A DNA stretch of 64,000 nucleotides from Symbiodinium kawagutii (GCA_009767595.1 VSDK01018725.1:252177-316176); one strand, 5' to 3'; counted from the first letter of the stretch, positions 45,016 to 56,700 are shown. The notes: generated by a model from the sequence alone, not told the origin. Numbers and translations: made by a program.

Positions 45016-45371
45016 TTGCAAGTCTGGCCAACTCAATCCAACTAAATCTCACAAGAAAGTATCAGAACACATAATTCAGGCGTGGGTCGCGCCGTCTGTC
45101 ACTCTACTTTGCCCTTCCATGTGTTTTCCACCATGCCCACCCATGAAACACACACATATTTGTGCTCATGTTTTCCCTTATATCACCACAAGATTGCTAG
45201 TACTAGTCAATATCGGCTCCTACTAGCACATTTATATTCATAGTCATAATAACTGTTGATCACTGTCAATCGTAGTTCAAGATATCAAAAAATGAAAGAA
45301 TGAAACAATCTATTAATAAAAATATCAACAGATATATTCATACGTAATAGTGCTTAACTACCATGTGGTCA

Positions 45372-45447
45372 AACCACTCCTGGGGGCCGCTCCTCTCCCT
45401 TTGAACGGGACAGCCTCCGCCTCCAGGGCTCCCTCCCACGCACCGGC
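45372..45447 (-). mobile_element. Family E element next to an exon candidate
   Basis: Minus strand: GTGGGAGGGAGCCCTGGAGG...GGCCCCCAGGAGTGG, directly following the coding-like block 45450-45590. Confidence 0.6.
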
Positions 45448-45449
45448 CG

Positions 45450-45590
45450 GTGCAGCCAAGCCACGACGGCTGCCACCCACAGGTGTTGGAACTGGGCTTC
45501 ATCACCAACAACGCCCTGCGGCTGAACACCTCGCGGCAAGCGCCAAGCGGCTGAGGTGGCACCAACGAGAGCTGGATTGGCCAATGGTGA
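45450..45590 (-). CDS. Possible exon, unrecognised
   Basis: Two frames are open: LSLVPPQPLGACREVFSRRA... and NPALVGATSAAWRLPRGVQP, QGVVGDEAQFQHLWVAAVVA. The second has a PRGV..QG.VGDE pattern loosely like PRGVFFVGHGG at 52.6 kb. The exon ends where a family E element starts. Confidence 0.4.
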
Positions 45591-45699
45591 TCCATTGATC
45601 TGTCAACTAATGTAATTGAAGAAATGCATCTTATATTTAAACATGAGTTTAAACAATTTATATTCTGTGTATAATATATGTACATCTATATAAATTCTG

Positions 45700-45830
45700 T
45701 GTATAATATTTATACATATATAAAATAAATATATATATATATATATCAATAAACATATCTATATCTATATATATATTTATACATTTACGTACTTATATAA
45801 CCATATGAATAATAAGTATGTACTGTGTAC
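45700..45830. other. AT-rich tract
   Basis: ATATAT and ATTTATACATA repeats. Confidence 0.7.
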
Positions 45831-46283
45831 ATGAATAATCAGCTCACGTGTAGACATATTACATTACATCACCAAAAACCTGGCACCAGTGGTCAGGACA
45901 ACTATCATGTTTGGACGTTGGGGGTGGGGCAGCCACAGGTTGGCCTCTTGGCCCTGAACACCGCATGAATATTGCGCAGGTCTTCCTAAGCTTGAAGTGA
46001 ATGCATCCAATTGACTGCTAATCTTTACATCAAGGGAAACTGCACAGCAAACGGGGCCCTCAGGTGTGTCTCAAAGATACTTTCATCGGATGACGGGTGT
46101 TGCTGGGGCTGCTGCTTGGTGCTGTCCATATCAATGCGCTGCATGAGGGGAGCATTATCTCCAAACTGTCGTTTCTTCGAACTAGCCTCGAAACATCAGA
46201 TGTTCACCTGACATCACCTAACCATTAGCATGGCTATGAGACAAAATACCTGGTCCATGTGAGCAGTTACATACGAACCCTAC

Positions 46284-46380
46284 CCTTTGAAAACTCATGT
46301 TTCCACTTTTTAGGGGGCACCCGCAACACGCCCTTCTCAATGAAAGCTTCCAATTTTTCGTTGTCCCCCTGGGGGATCTC
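46284..46380 (-). CDS. Internal exon, unrecognised
   Basis: EIPQGDNEKLEAFIEKGVLR, VPPKKWKHEFSK plus one base. Acceptor GGCCTTAG, donor AAGG|GTAGG. Upstream in the same frame, past the TAG, hydrophobic GNLGANLGNYFGAFLLMILG reads on. Confidence 0.55.
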
Positions 46381-47176
46381 CTAAGGCCACAGTAAGCCAA
46401 ACCCAGAGAGGCGCGCGCCTAGAATCATGAGAAGAAAGGCTCCGAAGTAGTTGCCCAGATTGGCTCCCAAGTTGCCTCAGCACATCTCCCCGCCATTCCC
46501 AATTCTGCTTGCATTGTCAAAGACGTGTTTTTTGCAGTCCAACACATATGAACGGTCATATGATTATCACATACGCTATTGCACACATTTATGTGTATAT
46601 ATATATATATGTATATATTGAGATTAAATAGCAAATCATGGGACAAATATAATGTGTATATGTATATATGTGTGTGTACGTATTGATAGAAATATACATA
46701 TGTAAAGACAAAAAATGTGAATTATGCAAACACATAAGTTCACAATATGGCAATATAGCGCATGTAAGCGAAACTGACACATGTAGAAAACACTTGACGG
46801 CGAAGGAAATTCTCAGTGGTGACCTGGTGTTGCCATGATCGCGGGCGAACACTGGATGAGTTGCGGAGCAAGGGCACTGCATGGGCCCCACCGCACAGGG
46901 CGCGCCATGTGACCACTATCCTTGGTAGCTACATGTAGTTCTGTAGAGAACCATGGGATTTTCTAGGGTTAAGTTAAACTTTGGTAAACCATTGGGATTT
47001 TCCAGGATTTTCTGGATTTCCGATAGAGAAACCATGGGGAACTATGGTTAAACGCTGATTATTTTTTACACGGGAGCCCACCTTCCAGCATAATCCAGCA
47101 TAAGTTGAGCTCCGCCACCTAGACCCGAGCTAAGTTACCAAGTTCCAGGGGGTTAGGGACTAACAACGTAGCCTGA

Positions 47177-47263
47177 TTGGTGGTTTCGACCTCAATGAAA
47201 AAAATAGTCAACCAACCATGTGTTTATTAGGGGAAATTACGTAAATCAAACCACCAACCAGCT
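47177..47263 (+). mobile_element. Family A element
   Basis: TTGGTGGTTTCGACCTCAAT, ATAGTCAACCAACCATG, TTAGGGGAAATTA, ending AAACCACCAACCA. Confidence 0.75.
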
Positions 47264-47368
47264 GTTCTTGTCACCTTCCAGAGGAAACAACACATGTTTA
47301 ACCATAGTTAACCATAGAAAATCCCACGGTTTACCTATAAAAAACCAGCAACAAGTAGCTCTAGATGG

Positions 47369-47494
47369 ATGCAGATCCAGCTCCCCAGCTCCCCACACAA
47401 CCTGCGCGTGCGCAAGCTACCCATGCCGGCCAGCAGGGCGAACATCGTCGCCTTGCAACGGGGCACGGTCGCCAACCGGGGGGTTCTTCATTAA
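47369..47494 (+). CDS. Possible short ORF or exon, unrecognised
   Basis: MQIQLPSSPHNLRVRKLPMP, ASRANIVALQRGTVANRGVL H, TAA. Nearly every third position is G or C. No family. Confidence 0.35.
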   Translation: MQIQLPSSPHNLRVRKLPMPASRANIVALQRGTVANRGVLH

Positions 47495-47530
47495 CATGCC
47501 TGACGCATCAATCAACCAGAAAATTGTTCA

Positions 47531-47770
47531 CTATAACTCTTGATTAATCATCAATGCATCTGCATGGCTGAGCTTTTCATCCAACTTTGAGGTATTCGAT
47601 GGTATGCGTGTCAGTTGGTCATCCAGCTCGGAGACGTCAATGACCAACGCCAGAACCTTGAGGGTAGCCTGAGGCCTGCCATTGATGCGTTATCGAAGTG
47701 GCGATGACTTGGCTACAAACTTGGCGAGTGCTTCGGTCGCGGTCTGTAGTGCTGTGCCATTGATTTCTTC
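47531..47770 (-). pseudogene. Coding-like minus frame with an in-frame TAA
   Basis: INGTALQTATEALAKFVAKS, SPLR, TAA (47692-47690), RINGRPQATLKVLALVIDVS, ELDDQLTRIPSNTSKLDEKL, SHADALMINQEL, TAG. Helical, coiled-coil-like on both sides of the stop. Decayed exon, readthrough, or two adjoining pieces. Confidence 0.45.
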
Positions 47771-47792
47771 TCTACAGGATTCATTGCTGGAT

Positions 47793-47905
47793 GTCTTATA
47801 CCCACTAACTTAGGTTTTGAGTGTTTTTGGGATATGATTGATTTACCATATAACCACTAAAAATATATTTTTAGCAAGGGATCTATAAGCCACCAAGATT
47901 GCACT
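47793..47905 (+). mobile_element. Family H element
   Basis: TCTTATACCCACTAACTTAG...ATTGATTTACCATATAACCA...AGCAAGGGATCTATAAGCC. Confidence 0.65.
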
Positions 47906-48322
47906 GACTGTTTTGATTTCCTGTCCCCCTTTCAACCACTTTGATGCCCATCATCATTCCCTGTCACTATATGACCATCGCTGAGCAGTGTCATATCATG
48001 TCGTGACAAGGGTGAGATGTCAAAAGTCAGCCATCATTGATTATTGTAGACCTTATGTGTACCACTACAAACAAACCATCATTGATTATTAAACATGTTC
48101 GCCCCAACCTGGACGTTTATCCACACCCATAATGAGGCACTGCAACGGAGGATAAGCAGTGCCAACATGGTTCCGGAGCTGCAAAAACCCTGGCTATGCG
48201 CAGTGATTTGTGAGTTAGATTTTAGGGCTTAATGATGCTCAGAGTGAGGATTTTAGGGTTCAAAGAAATCTAGAGGGTTTTAGGGTTTGGGTTTGTCAAC
48301 TTTAGAAGCTTGAAAACATCAG

Positions 48323-48380
48323 CTCTGCGCGGGAATTTGAGCGTAGGGAAAGGCTCCCTGATGAGCTCGGATCTGAAAAG
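48323..48380 (+). CDS. Small exon candidate, unrecognised
   Basis: SAREFERRERLPDELGSEK between ACATCAG and AAAAG|GTAAAG. A family C element lies 22 bp inside the following intron. Confidence 0.5.
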
Positions 48381-48401
48381 GTAAAGGCAAAGATATTGGT
48401 G

Positions 48402-48503
48402 TTTCTCAAAATAAGGGTATATACCAACAAATCACATAATATTAATCATTTAGAAGCATTAGGCCAACCTTTTGTCAGGTTCCCAATCCATTTTTGAGAA
48501 ACC
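48402..48503 (+). mobile_element. Family C element
   Basis: TTTCTCAAAATAAGGGTATA, ACAAATCACATAATATTA, ending CATTTTTGAGAAACC. Confidence 0.7.
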
Positions 48504-49077
48504 GTTATAGTTATATATATATATATATATATGGTTGGTTAAAAAACCACAAGAGTACTGTACTCACAAACTAATTGACCATTATTGACCATGAAGTTTT
48601 GGTCATACTAGGACCTTGGTGATTAAGAATCATTCACTACACACCGGGGCACCAAATGGTGGTTTAACCTTCACTAACACTGGCTTCGTGACCAATACTA
48701 TACTGTGGCATCATTCACTACCGACCGTCAGGATATGAACTGTTAAAAATGCGGGATGCTAATTGGCAAAAGGGTATAGAGACAATGCAATCAAAAGTCG
48801 AATCATTCACCAATTAGCAATTGTTAGCCAAATTGTTGGCCATAGTTCACTCACGCACCAAAATAAAACTGAATCCAGTGGACCGGATTCCAATGACTAG
48901 AAAAAATGCTATGAATCCAGTGAATGCAGTGGACCGGTTTCCAATGAAAAAATGCAATGCCTATTAGCAATAGAAAAAACATGATTCCCATCCATGCGTT
49001 GATATCCAAATTTATGGTGTACCCCCAAACACCTGCTGCAGTTTTCCCAGCATTTGGTGAGTAAGGGCACTTTTGGC
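48504..49077. other. Non-coding
   Basis: An AT repeat (48514-48532) and two near copies of GAATCCAGTGGACCGG...CCAATGA at about 48872 and 48908. Confidence 0.4.
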
Positions 49078-49155
49078 CTGGTCTCTCATATTAAATACGG
49101 GCTAGGGCACCCCGTGGCCGGCTCCCGGTGCTCCCTCCCAACCACCAGCTATGGG
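49078..49155 (-). mobile_element. Family E element
   Basis: Minus strand: GTTGGGAGGGAGCACCGGGA...CCTAGCCCGTATTTAATATG. Confidence 0.6.
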
Positions 49156-49751
49156 AAAAGCTGCCCTTGGACGCTAAGTACCACGCTAGCTATGGGAAGA
49201 ACTGACCTTGGATGCTTAGTACCACCAATTATTTGTACCATGTTCCCGGGTGAATGGTACCATCACTCGTGCCACTCAGCACGCCTCGCATCCCTTGGGG
49301 CAAAGCTGGGACATCAGCAGCATGTTGGGCAGCCAGCCCTTAGGAGCCCGGCACGGCAAGCCACGGCAAGGTTCGTTGATCGGTTGATGCGACTTAGTGA
49401 CGACTTAGTGGATGATTAAGTCACTAAAACCGATGATGAGTCTGCAAGTAGATGACTTTGTGATCTACCTGATGAGTAACATGATCAACAAGTAGTAGAT
49501 GATTAACCAGGAAGCGGATGACTACCCAACAAGTACAATGATCCAAAATAGCTTTGATTATGGTCATTCAATTTGTTTCTTTCTGATAAACCGCCATGAT
49601 TTCATGGATGACTTAAACATCTTTGATGATAAATCAAAGTGATAACAGCTCATGTGGTTACGCAAAGCAGAACCAGGTACAAGACTGCACGGCTCAACAA
49701 ATCTATGCATGGCCGATTGCAAAAATGACACCCATGAGGATAGAGAACAAC

Positions 49752-49753
<2 letters not shown>

Positions 49754-49801
<48 letters not shown>
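49754..49801 (+). repeat. ATG microsatellite
   Basis: (ATG)16. Confidence 0.95.
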
Positions 49802-49948
49802 CAACTTTTGTGCGATGCTTGAACCATTTAAATTTGAACACCCATGACCATCCATATTCAATATGTTCTGATGCATATGTGTTTTTATTGCTTGGGGTGG
49901 TAGAGAAACATTCATGCTGGGATGCATTATGCCAATGATATTACCTAC

Positions 49949-50023
49949 AAATGGTGGACTTCCTCCCCATGACGAGCGCGCGCGGAAGTTCACACATTCA
50001 TGGATGCCCTCGGGTAAACTAAC
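49949..50023 (-). CDS. Internal exon, unrecognised
   Basis: 25 codons, phase 0: VSLPEGIHECVNFRARSSWG then GSPPF. Acceptor CTTCCAG, donor TTT|GTAGGTAA. Confidence 0.5.
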
Positions 50024-50815
50024 CTGGAAGCTAAAGATCACATGGTTTTGAATATAAAACACCCATGGCCACCCAAACCCTGAAAAAAAACGGCTTTTCC
50101 CTCCAAAAATTGGGCTATATATAACTTTTAGAAATGGTTTTTCAAAATATGGGTTGTAACCTATGAGCCCGGTTTCTGGGGCCAAGGGCATCAAATAAGA
50201 TTGATATTCCAGTGCCAGGTTAGTTCACCAGAGTGTAAATTCCCTTCTGTACAAAGCTTAAGGTCTTCGCCACCCACCAGTCTCAACTGCCAACCCACAT
50301 TGCTTAAGATCCAAGGCGGTTTGTAAGGTTACTGGGTCCAATGAATTCATTCACAGTAAATTGCCCCGGACGAAAAAAAAACATTGTTCGAGGATCGTTT
50401 GATGGATTGACCCGTGAACGGTTCAGAAGTCCAAACTCAATACTTCCATGCTCACTATGGCCTGCATGAGGAAAATATGTGCACAAAAATCTGGAAAGGG
50501 GACATGCGTCTGCATTGATCAATCCAACAGAATACAGAATGTAAGTTTGGTCAAATGTCGCTATATTAAACAGAATTGAGAGCGAACTACAAATGTGCAG
50601 GCTCACACCCTGCGCATCAATCCAAGTTTAGCCTTCCAGCCTTTCATCTTGCAGTGAACGCTAGTCACCAAAAGCCATGAGGGGTGAGATATAATGCCTT
50701 ACGTACATTAGTTGGTTCATCACATTTCAAAAACAGCGTGCCAGGCTCATGGTAGATGTGACGTTTTGGAACTTTTACGGCTTCTAAAGCAAGGAATCCA
50801 ACGTTCAAACGGTAC

Positions 50816-50910
50816 CAGGAACTGCGGAACCCTGTGTCCAGATCTGCCCAGTGTCAATTTCCATGACCACCATCTGGATAGCATCAGAGGCGAGGACAAA
50901 GAACTTGTCG
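50816..50910 (-). CDS. Internal exon, possibly of a repeat-propeller protein
   Basis: DKFFVLASDAIQMVVMEIDT then GQIWTQGSAVP, acceptor GGTATTAG, donor CTG|GTACC, split bases at both ends. The ...VMEIDTGQIW... pattern resembles a beta-propeller blade; this is only a suggestion. Confidence 0.55.
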
Positions 50911-51395
50911 CTAATACCAAGCCTGGTTGAACCAGGGACATCTCACGGTGGTTGCCCAAGCCCTGCATGGATCATCTCCAACTGCTAGGTGTTGTGGATA
51001 TGTGTTGTCTGATTGGTGTGTGCGCTTCCAAAGAGCTGTTCTTTGAACAAGAATTGCCTGAAGTCTGCCAGCTACCCTTCAAACAGTTTCCGGTGCTACA
51101 ATGTGTCATTTTGACATGAAGCCTGTAGAGCGGCAATAGGACCAGGATAATGAAATCGTATTGCATGCCAGTTTTCCAAATGCGAAAACGGTTCCAGCCA
51201 TTTGTGGGGCCAAGTGGTCTCAACGTGCCACAATCACTTCTGGTGGCTTCTTTTGCTGTACGCCGGTGGTAATGTTTGTAAACCTGGAAATCCTTTCAGG
51301 GGCTAGAAACCAAGCGCCTTGGGTCTGTCTACACCATGTAGTTGCATGTGCTGTATGTATATTATGCACCTATCTTCTGTCTGCTTCATCATATC

Positions 51396-51653
51396 TCACC
51401 GACTTAAAGTCGCCAGGAGGAACCATAATTCTAAGGTAAAAGTTGTAAAAACAAGCGCAAATCCGTGCCCAAAAAGGCTCCTTGAGTATCCATTTGATAA
51501 ATACCTACTCAGTGGATCCAATTTCTTGCTTGCCAACACCCAAAAAAGCGAATCCAAACTCAGCAGTAAGTCCAACCAACAAGGGTCAGCCTTACACAGA
51601 AATCCAATCATAGATTGGATTAAGTCATCGCTCCATACAGCTGCGGTTGCCAC
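51396..51653 (-). CDS. Possible exon, hydrophobic, unrecognised
   Basis: MATAAVWSDDLIQSMIGFLC, KADPCWLDLLLSLDSLFWVL, ending HGFALVFTTFTLELWFLLAT and LSR, stop. Codon pattern better than the overlapping plus frame. Confidence 0.4.
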   Translation of the reverse strand: MATAAVWSDDLIQSMIGFLCKADPCWLDLLLSLDSLFWVLASKKLDPLSRYLSNGYSRSLFGHGFALVFTTFTLELWFLLATLSR

Positions 51654-51683
51654 AAATGGCCCCAGGAAGTACGGCTCAGCGGC

Positions 51684-51935
51684 TCAACGCTGCAGCCCTG
51701 GCGGCCTCACGTTGGTTCTGGTGAAGACGATGCAGCTCACCAAGTTGCATCCGCAGGACAGGAGGCTACCCATCTGCAGCGGTGGAGTCAGCGCGCCCAA
51801 GCCATGATGGAAAATCACCAGCTGTTTAGACACATGATGCTGGTCCGAGCTGGATCTCCCGAGCTTAAACAATGGAAGAACCAATGAAGAAACAAACTTG
51901 AGTTGAAGGATAGCCTCCCATCGAAGAATATGCAA
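51684..51935 (-). CDS. Possible exon, unrecognised
   Basis: HHGLGALTPPLQMGSLLSCG, CNLVSCIVFTRTNVRPPGLQ R, stop. Perhaps the same gene as 51396-51653. Confidence 0.35.
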   Translation of the reverse strand: MHILRWEAILQLKFVSSLVLPLFKLGRSSSDQHHVSKQLVIFHHGLGALTPPLQMGSLLSCGCNLVSCIVFTRTNVRPPGLQR

Positions 51936-52494
51936 GTGGGGAAATCACCTGAAAATGGGATGGAACAAAAACTCTAAATCCTGTATAGTTGCGTGAAAGT
52001 TCAGTCGAAATCATTCCGATATACCAGCATATGCCAGCAACAGTCGGCCAGCATGGGCTTCAGGATATGTAAATGACTCACATACCTAGGCATATGGAAT
52101 GTCCATGAGGGGCTAATAATATGGCCTTCAACAGTACCCGGACCTCTGCGGCTGCAAGCATTGAACAGCCAGGCATGACAAGTTGTTCATCCGGCCTATT
52201 TTGCCGCGAAACCACTCGTGTGCAGGGGTACCTCTTCAAACCAAGCTAAGCAAGACCAATCCACAAACATCACTATTACCTAACGATGAATAATCACAAA
52301 CGAAAGGCATATGAGGCATCAAAAGGCTATAATCACCTGATTCCATTTCTTCTATCCGTTGGTGCTGAAATGTGTAGCTCTTGCTTTGGCAGTAATTACC
52401 GACCGCGGATAGCAATCCGCTAAAAGCACCATGCTGTATAGCAACTATACAGCCATATGCTGAACCCTATGCCTATGACTGCTAAAGCTTTTCA

Positions 52495-52620
52495 GCCAGG
52501 CTGCCATCAAAATGAACGGATAGCGCCAGTGCTGCATCCAGCGATTGTAGACCACCATGCCCAACAAAGAAAACACCTCGCGGTGTGCACTGATCAGTTG
52601 GGCAGGTAGGTATAGCCAGG
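52495..52620 (-). CDS. Possible 3' exon, unrecognised
   Basis: YLAIPTCPTDQCTPRGVFFV, GHGGLQSLDAALALSVHFDG, SLAEKL, stop. An alternative open frame (AHREVFSLLGMVVYNRWMQH) overlaps. Confidence 0.4.
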
Positions 52621-52763
52621 TAGCCTTGCACCCGAAACCATCATTTTTACAAGTCATAACCAGAATTTGGAAGGTAAAAACCATTGAAACCTACCTCTTG
52701 CGAAACTGGTCGGGGTGGTCAGTGACTGTGGTCACGCATTATCAGTTGCGCTATGGACAGAAC

Positions 52764-52883
52764 CTGGACCAGTTCACCCAAGTTTCGGGCTCCCTTGGGC
52801 ACCATTCGAATCTCCAACACGTTGTCAGGTTTGTAGCAACGAAACGGTTCCCCGTGATAACGCATCACATTTCCGAGTCCCCC
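52764..52883 (-). CDS. Internal exon, unrecognised
   Basis: 40 codons, phase 0: GGLGNVMRYHGEPFRCYKPD, NVLEIRMVPKGARNLGELVQ. Acceptor GATTTTCAG, donor CAG|GTTCTG. Upstream, 53050-52990 reads AEKADLPCLVADGSFEEL in coding style, then TAA. Confidence 0.6.
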
Positions 52884-53278
52884 CTGAAAATCACAACAAA
52901 GGAAGGATGCAAATGTGCCAATGGATCAAGCGCTTCGTCAGGCTTGATGGTCCGGAATTGCCCCTATGCATGGAAGTTTCATAGAGTTTCCTTGTTAGAT
53001 GAGTTCTTCGAAGGAACCATCGGCTACCAGGCAGGGCAGATCTGCCTTTTCTGCGCTGGTGGAAATCATGTTCACATGACAGTTGATCATAGGATTCTAG
53101 ACTGACAGTGGCCATTTGACGCTTGACATTTCTGAAACTGGTGAATTCAGACTTTGCAGGTCGTTGATGCAAGTTTGACAGACTGTTCAAACTTTATCTA
53201 CTAAACAAAACAGAGGCAAGAAATTTCACGTGAGGCGAGGAGCTCAGTCGCGAAATTCAAACAGTATCAGATACGCAT

Positions 53279-53378
53279 CTGGTTGGTGGTTGAACCACCC
53301 ATGAAAAATATTAGTCAACCAACCATTTCTTAATAACTACTGGGGAAAATAACAACTGTCAATCATTCCACCAGCCAG
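53279..53378 (+). mobile_element. Family A element
   Basis: TGGTTGGTGGTTGAACCACC, ATATTAGTCAACCAACCAT, CTACTGGGGAAAATAA, ending CCACCAGCCA. Confidence 0.7.
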
Positions 53379-53690
53379 GCATGGTCAAGTTTTATGATCA
53401 AGCTCCAGGAGATCATAGGTTTGACCGGGGAACCATCAAGCGTTCACCCAACGGCAACTCAGTTGTACTCTGGTTTCTACTCACCTGAATGTGCAAGAAT
53501 CCTGCATTTATAGCTGGTTTATGCTGGTTTACCTGGAAAAAACCGGTGATTTCTAGCTTCTAAACCTGTAAGCAACGTCGATTTCTGGCTTCCAGGGACT
53601 GCCGCCCGCCCGGTCAGCCGCCATGGTTGAACGAACCGGCCCTCAGCCGCCGCTGCACCGTTGAGACGAAGCCGATGGCGGGGGGGTAAG

Positions 53691-54010
53691 AGACCTGGTC
53701 CCAAGATCGGCTTGGCTTCGCATGGCTTCGCATGGCTTCGCACGGCTTCGCACGTTTGGTGAACATTGGTGGTTGGTAATGGTTGGTAGCAATGATTTAA
53801 CAAGCAATGAAGGTTTTGGTAGCAATATGTAGCAATGATTTGGAGGTATAGAAGACCTGGTCCCAAGATCGGCTTGGCTTCGCATGGCTTCGCATGGCTT
53901 CGCACGGCTTCGCACGTTTGGTGAACATTGGTGGTTGGTAATGGTTGGTAGCAATGATTTAACAAGCAATGAAGGTTTTGGTAGCAATATGTAGCAATGA
54001 TTTGACTTGC
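53691..54010 (+). repeat. 162-bp tandem duplication with nested 11-bp repeats
   Basis: Unit from AGACCTGGTCCCAAGATCGG to GCAATATGTAGCAATGATTT, twice. Each carries GGCTTCGCATGGCTTCGCAC-type repeats. Repeated minus frames here are shadows of the duplication. Confidence 0.95.
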
Positions 54011-54169
54011 GCAATGAAGGTTTTCTCAATCCATAGAGTCGTATACATCTCAATGGTGATTGAAACGCTTGATAAGAGGGGATCAGTTCACCAACCAGAA
54101 TAGGGGATATACCAACTATCTAGCCAACATGGTGGTTTCTCGAGCCATTTGGGTCACTTTGGCTAGGGG

Positions 54170-54266
54170 TCAAGCAGTTGATCAACCAACCAATGGTTAA
54201 TGGTTAATAATGGGGTATGATAAGAAACAATATATGGCAGGGGATATACCGTATACCAGCTATATA
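54170..54266 (+). mobile_element. Companion unit preceding a family B element
   Basis: GGGTCAAGCAGTTGATCAAC, GGTTAATGGTTAATAATGGG; parallels 20218-20308. Confidence 0.5.
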
Positions 54267-54387
54267 TGGTTGTGGGTCAATATTAGTTAACCAAATCAAC
54301 CAACTTTCATGGAGGATAATTACCAACAACAATAGGGAAAACAAAGGTTCCGGGGAACCAGGGGTACAGGGTTTTGACCCATAGCCA
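54267..54387 (+). mobile_element. Family B element
   Basis: TGGTTGTGGGTCAATATTAG ... ACAGGGTTTTGACCCATAGC. Confidence 0.7.
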
Positions 54388-56700
54388 TTCAGCACACTGA
54401 GTGTTCTAGCCATAACATCACTTATGGAATATTGTATGCTTGGATGATCATCCCACTAAGTGGTGAGTAAGCATGGTTATAGGGGTTAGTTCGGCCACCT
54501 TCTAGGGTCTATGAGCACGGCGATATCCCAATTATAAGCCACCTAGGTGGTTCGTGACCATGCTTGGAACAGCTAAGTGTTTATCAATGGCATTGAAGCC
54601 AGTTAGGCTAGTTATTTGACATGGTAGGGCAACTATCATTTTTTAAACTAGCAATTATTACCGACATCGATACATGATTTATGTACGAGTACGTCCTGTA
54701 TAAGAATGAGTTGGCCAATAAAACTCAATCTATATTGATCACAATGCCAGTTTGCAAGAGAAGTCGGTACAGAACTATATGAAATGTTGTGAAAAGTGTA
54801 GCAAAATTGTAATGCCCCATGGCAACCAATGATTTCGCAAGCAACGCTACAACAAACATCTTTTGACAAAAAGACTTCCACCACGGACAACCCCACCAGG
54901 GCCAACATATGCTTGGCAGGAGGATGTCGGAGTTCACCCCGAGATTCAACCGATGCAGTGGCTCCTTGCGGTAACTTGAGAGATCAAAAATGAGAAGTTG
55001 CCTCACCGAATCTTGACAAGCAGGAATCACGAATGCCTATGGATGACACTTCAAGCAAATCTAGGCTGTTTCTCAAGCCAGTTTGGGGACCCCCAAGTTC
55101 TGGATGGTTTATTCACATAAATTGCTAATGTAATGGATGATATTTGAGAGGGGGTCCCCAAACTTGAGAAATCGCCCCCCTGGTCCAAGGATTGTTCAAC
55201 TGTAGGAGTTTCTTGGCCTGCACCCCTCGCCAAACAGCTCAAGGAGCCCCCTGTGCCTTGGACAAATGTGGCCCGTCCGGGTAGGCCTCAGGGCCTTAGG
55301 CAGCACAACCCAAACAGATATTACCGCCACAGTCCCAGGTGAACAGGGGAAACACTTGATGGGAACGAGAAATGGTTGTCAATACCCACCCAAATCAGGA
55401 TTTTTTCGGAATAATAGTCGACAAAAATTGAGAAAATCTAGAGTAAGCCCATCATAATTGGTGGTTAAAAAAATCGGTTTTCTGTAGGTATCAACCAGCA
55501 CAGTGAAACACCTTCCACAACAGGTTTTTGCATTTTGTTCAGCTTCCTTGAAACACTTCGCAACTACGCACCTGAAAATGAAAAGCAAGTTGCCGAAAGC
55601 ATATGGATAGTTCATGATAGTTCCTTGTCACGTGAAACCTCATGTTCGAGGAAACCAGCCTTTTTGTAACGAGAATCCTGCTTCCACAAACGGCGAGCAA
55701 AATGATGTAGGAATTGCATGGAAGTGCAGCTGCCTAGCTCATGCTGGAAGTGATTTGTGCAGGCCTGTGGTCAGCAATTCGCCAGTACACACTTAGACTG
55801 TAAGAAGATAACATCAGAATTTAACAAAATCCGAGTCTGCTCACAGGCGCAGTTGCTTTGTTTGATATGTTTTCCATGCACATGACTGCACGTGCGCTCA
55901 GGGTTCCAAACCATGCCCCACCCCCGAACCTGAACTTACCCGTACCATCGGTGCCCCTTGCCACATTGCGCGGCATTGCGCTCTACTCGGTATCCAAGGC
56001 TCCATCAGTGAAGAAGTAAAAGGAAGCTCCTGTGGCGAAATTTCCACAAAAACGTTTTTTTCCACAATTCAGCACTGCTTGCAAGGTGGGCCCCCCTGGT
56101 TATAAGTTGATTAATAAGTCATTTAACTATAGTTATATATATGATACTGCTTAAAGATATTCATACATGATTCATGTTACATGATGTTCAAGAGTTGCTT
56201 TTGAATCTTGATGCAGTTATCAGCTTATGAATATATTCATGCATGTTTTTCAATAGCTGCTTTTGGATCTTGATAATCCTTGATACTTTGTCAACAGCTC
56301 TGGATGAATTTAAGGTGATTCAAAGGTTGTTGATTCTTGAATGCAAGTGGGGAATTCTAAGAAAGAATACTTCATAAGGCAACATAACAAATTCAATCCC
56401 ACCATAAATGCACCATTGGACCATGGTCACGCATCCTTAGTCCAGTCTAGCGATGACTTCACAAGGAATCCGATAATCCAACCATGGTCACTCCCGCAAG
56501 ACGCAACTCCCCAAATCGCTGCAGCTCCCTGTGGCTCAGGGGCAAACCAGCACCAGCAACCAGCGGCTGGGCTTATGCACATGTGCACAGGCAAATGCAG
56601 GATATGTACAAATATTAGAATTACAACTATGTCATCTATCCACCGCTTCATCCTCTTCTTCAAAGTAATCTAGTCTGCAACCTTGCTTTACAGTACCTAC
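54388..56700. other. Sparse stretch, weak exon signals
   Basis: Minus frames near 54990-54800 (HMLALVGLSVVEVFLSKDVC) and 55345-55230 (SPGTVAVISVWVVLPKALRP, TRTGHICPRHRGLLELFGEG) look coding but have no clear borders. Family D lies at 55068-55172. Confidence 0.3.
55068..55172 (+). mobile_element. Family D inverted-repeat element
   Basis: TGTTTCTCAAGCCAGTTTGG, GGACCCCCAAGTTC ... GAGGGGGTCCCCAAACTTGA, GAAA. Confidence 0.75.

Noticed and set aside
48215-48290. TTTTAGGG motifs resembling plant-type telomere repeats
   Set aside because: Only three or four dispersed copies, not a tandem tract.
51319-51807. Plus-strand frame of 162 codons
   Set aside because: Codon pattern is poorer than the two minus frames it overlaps, and no family is recognised.
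52557-53105. Plus-strand frame of 182 codons
   Set aside because: It runs antisense to a phase-0 minus exon with good splice sites (52764-52883); probably a shadow.
53519-54053. Repeated minus frames with CEAMRSQAD-like repeats
   Set aside because: They reflect the 162-bp tandem duplication, not a repeat protein.
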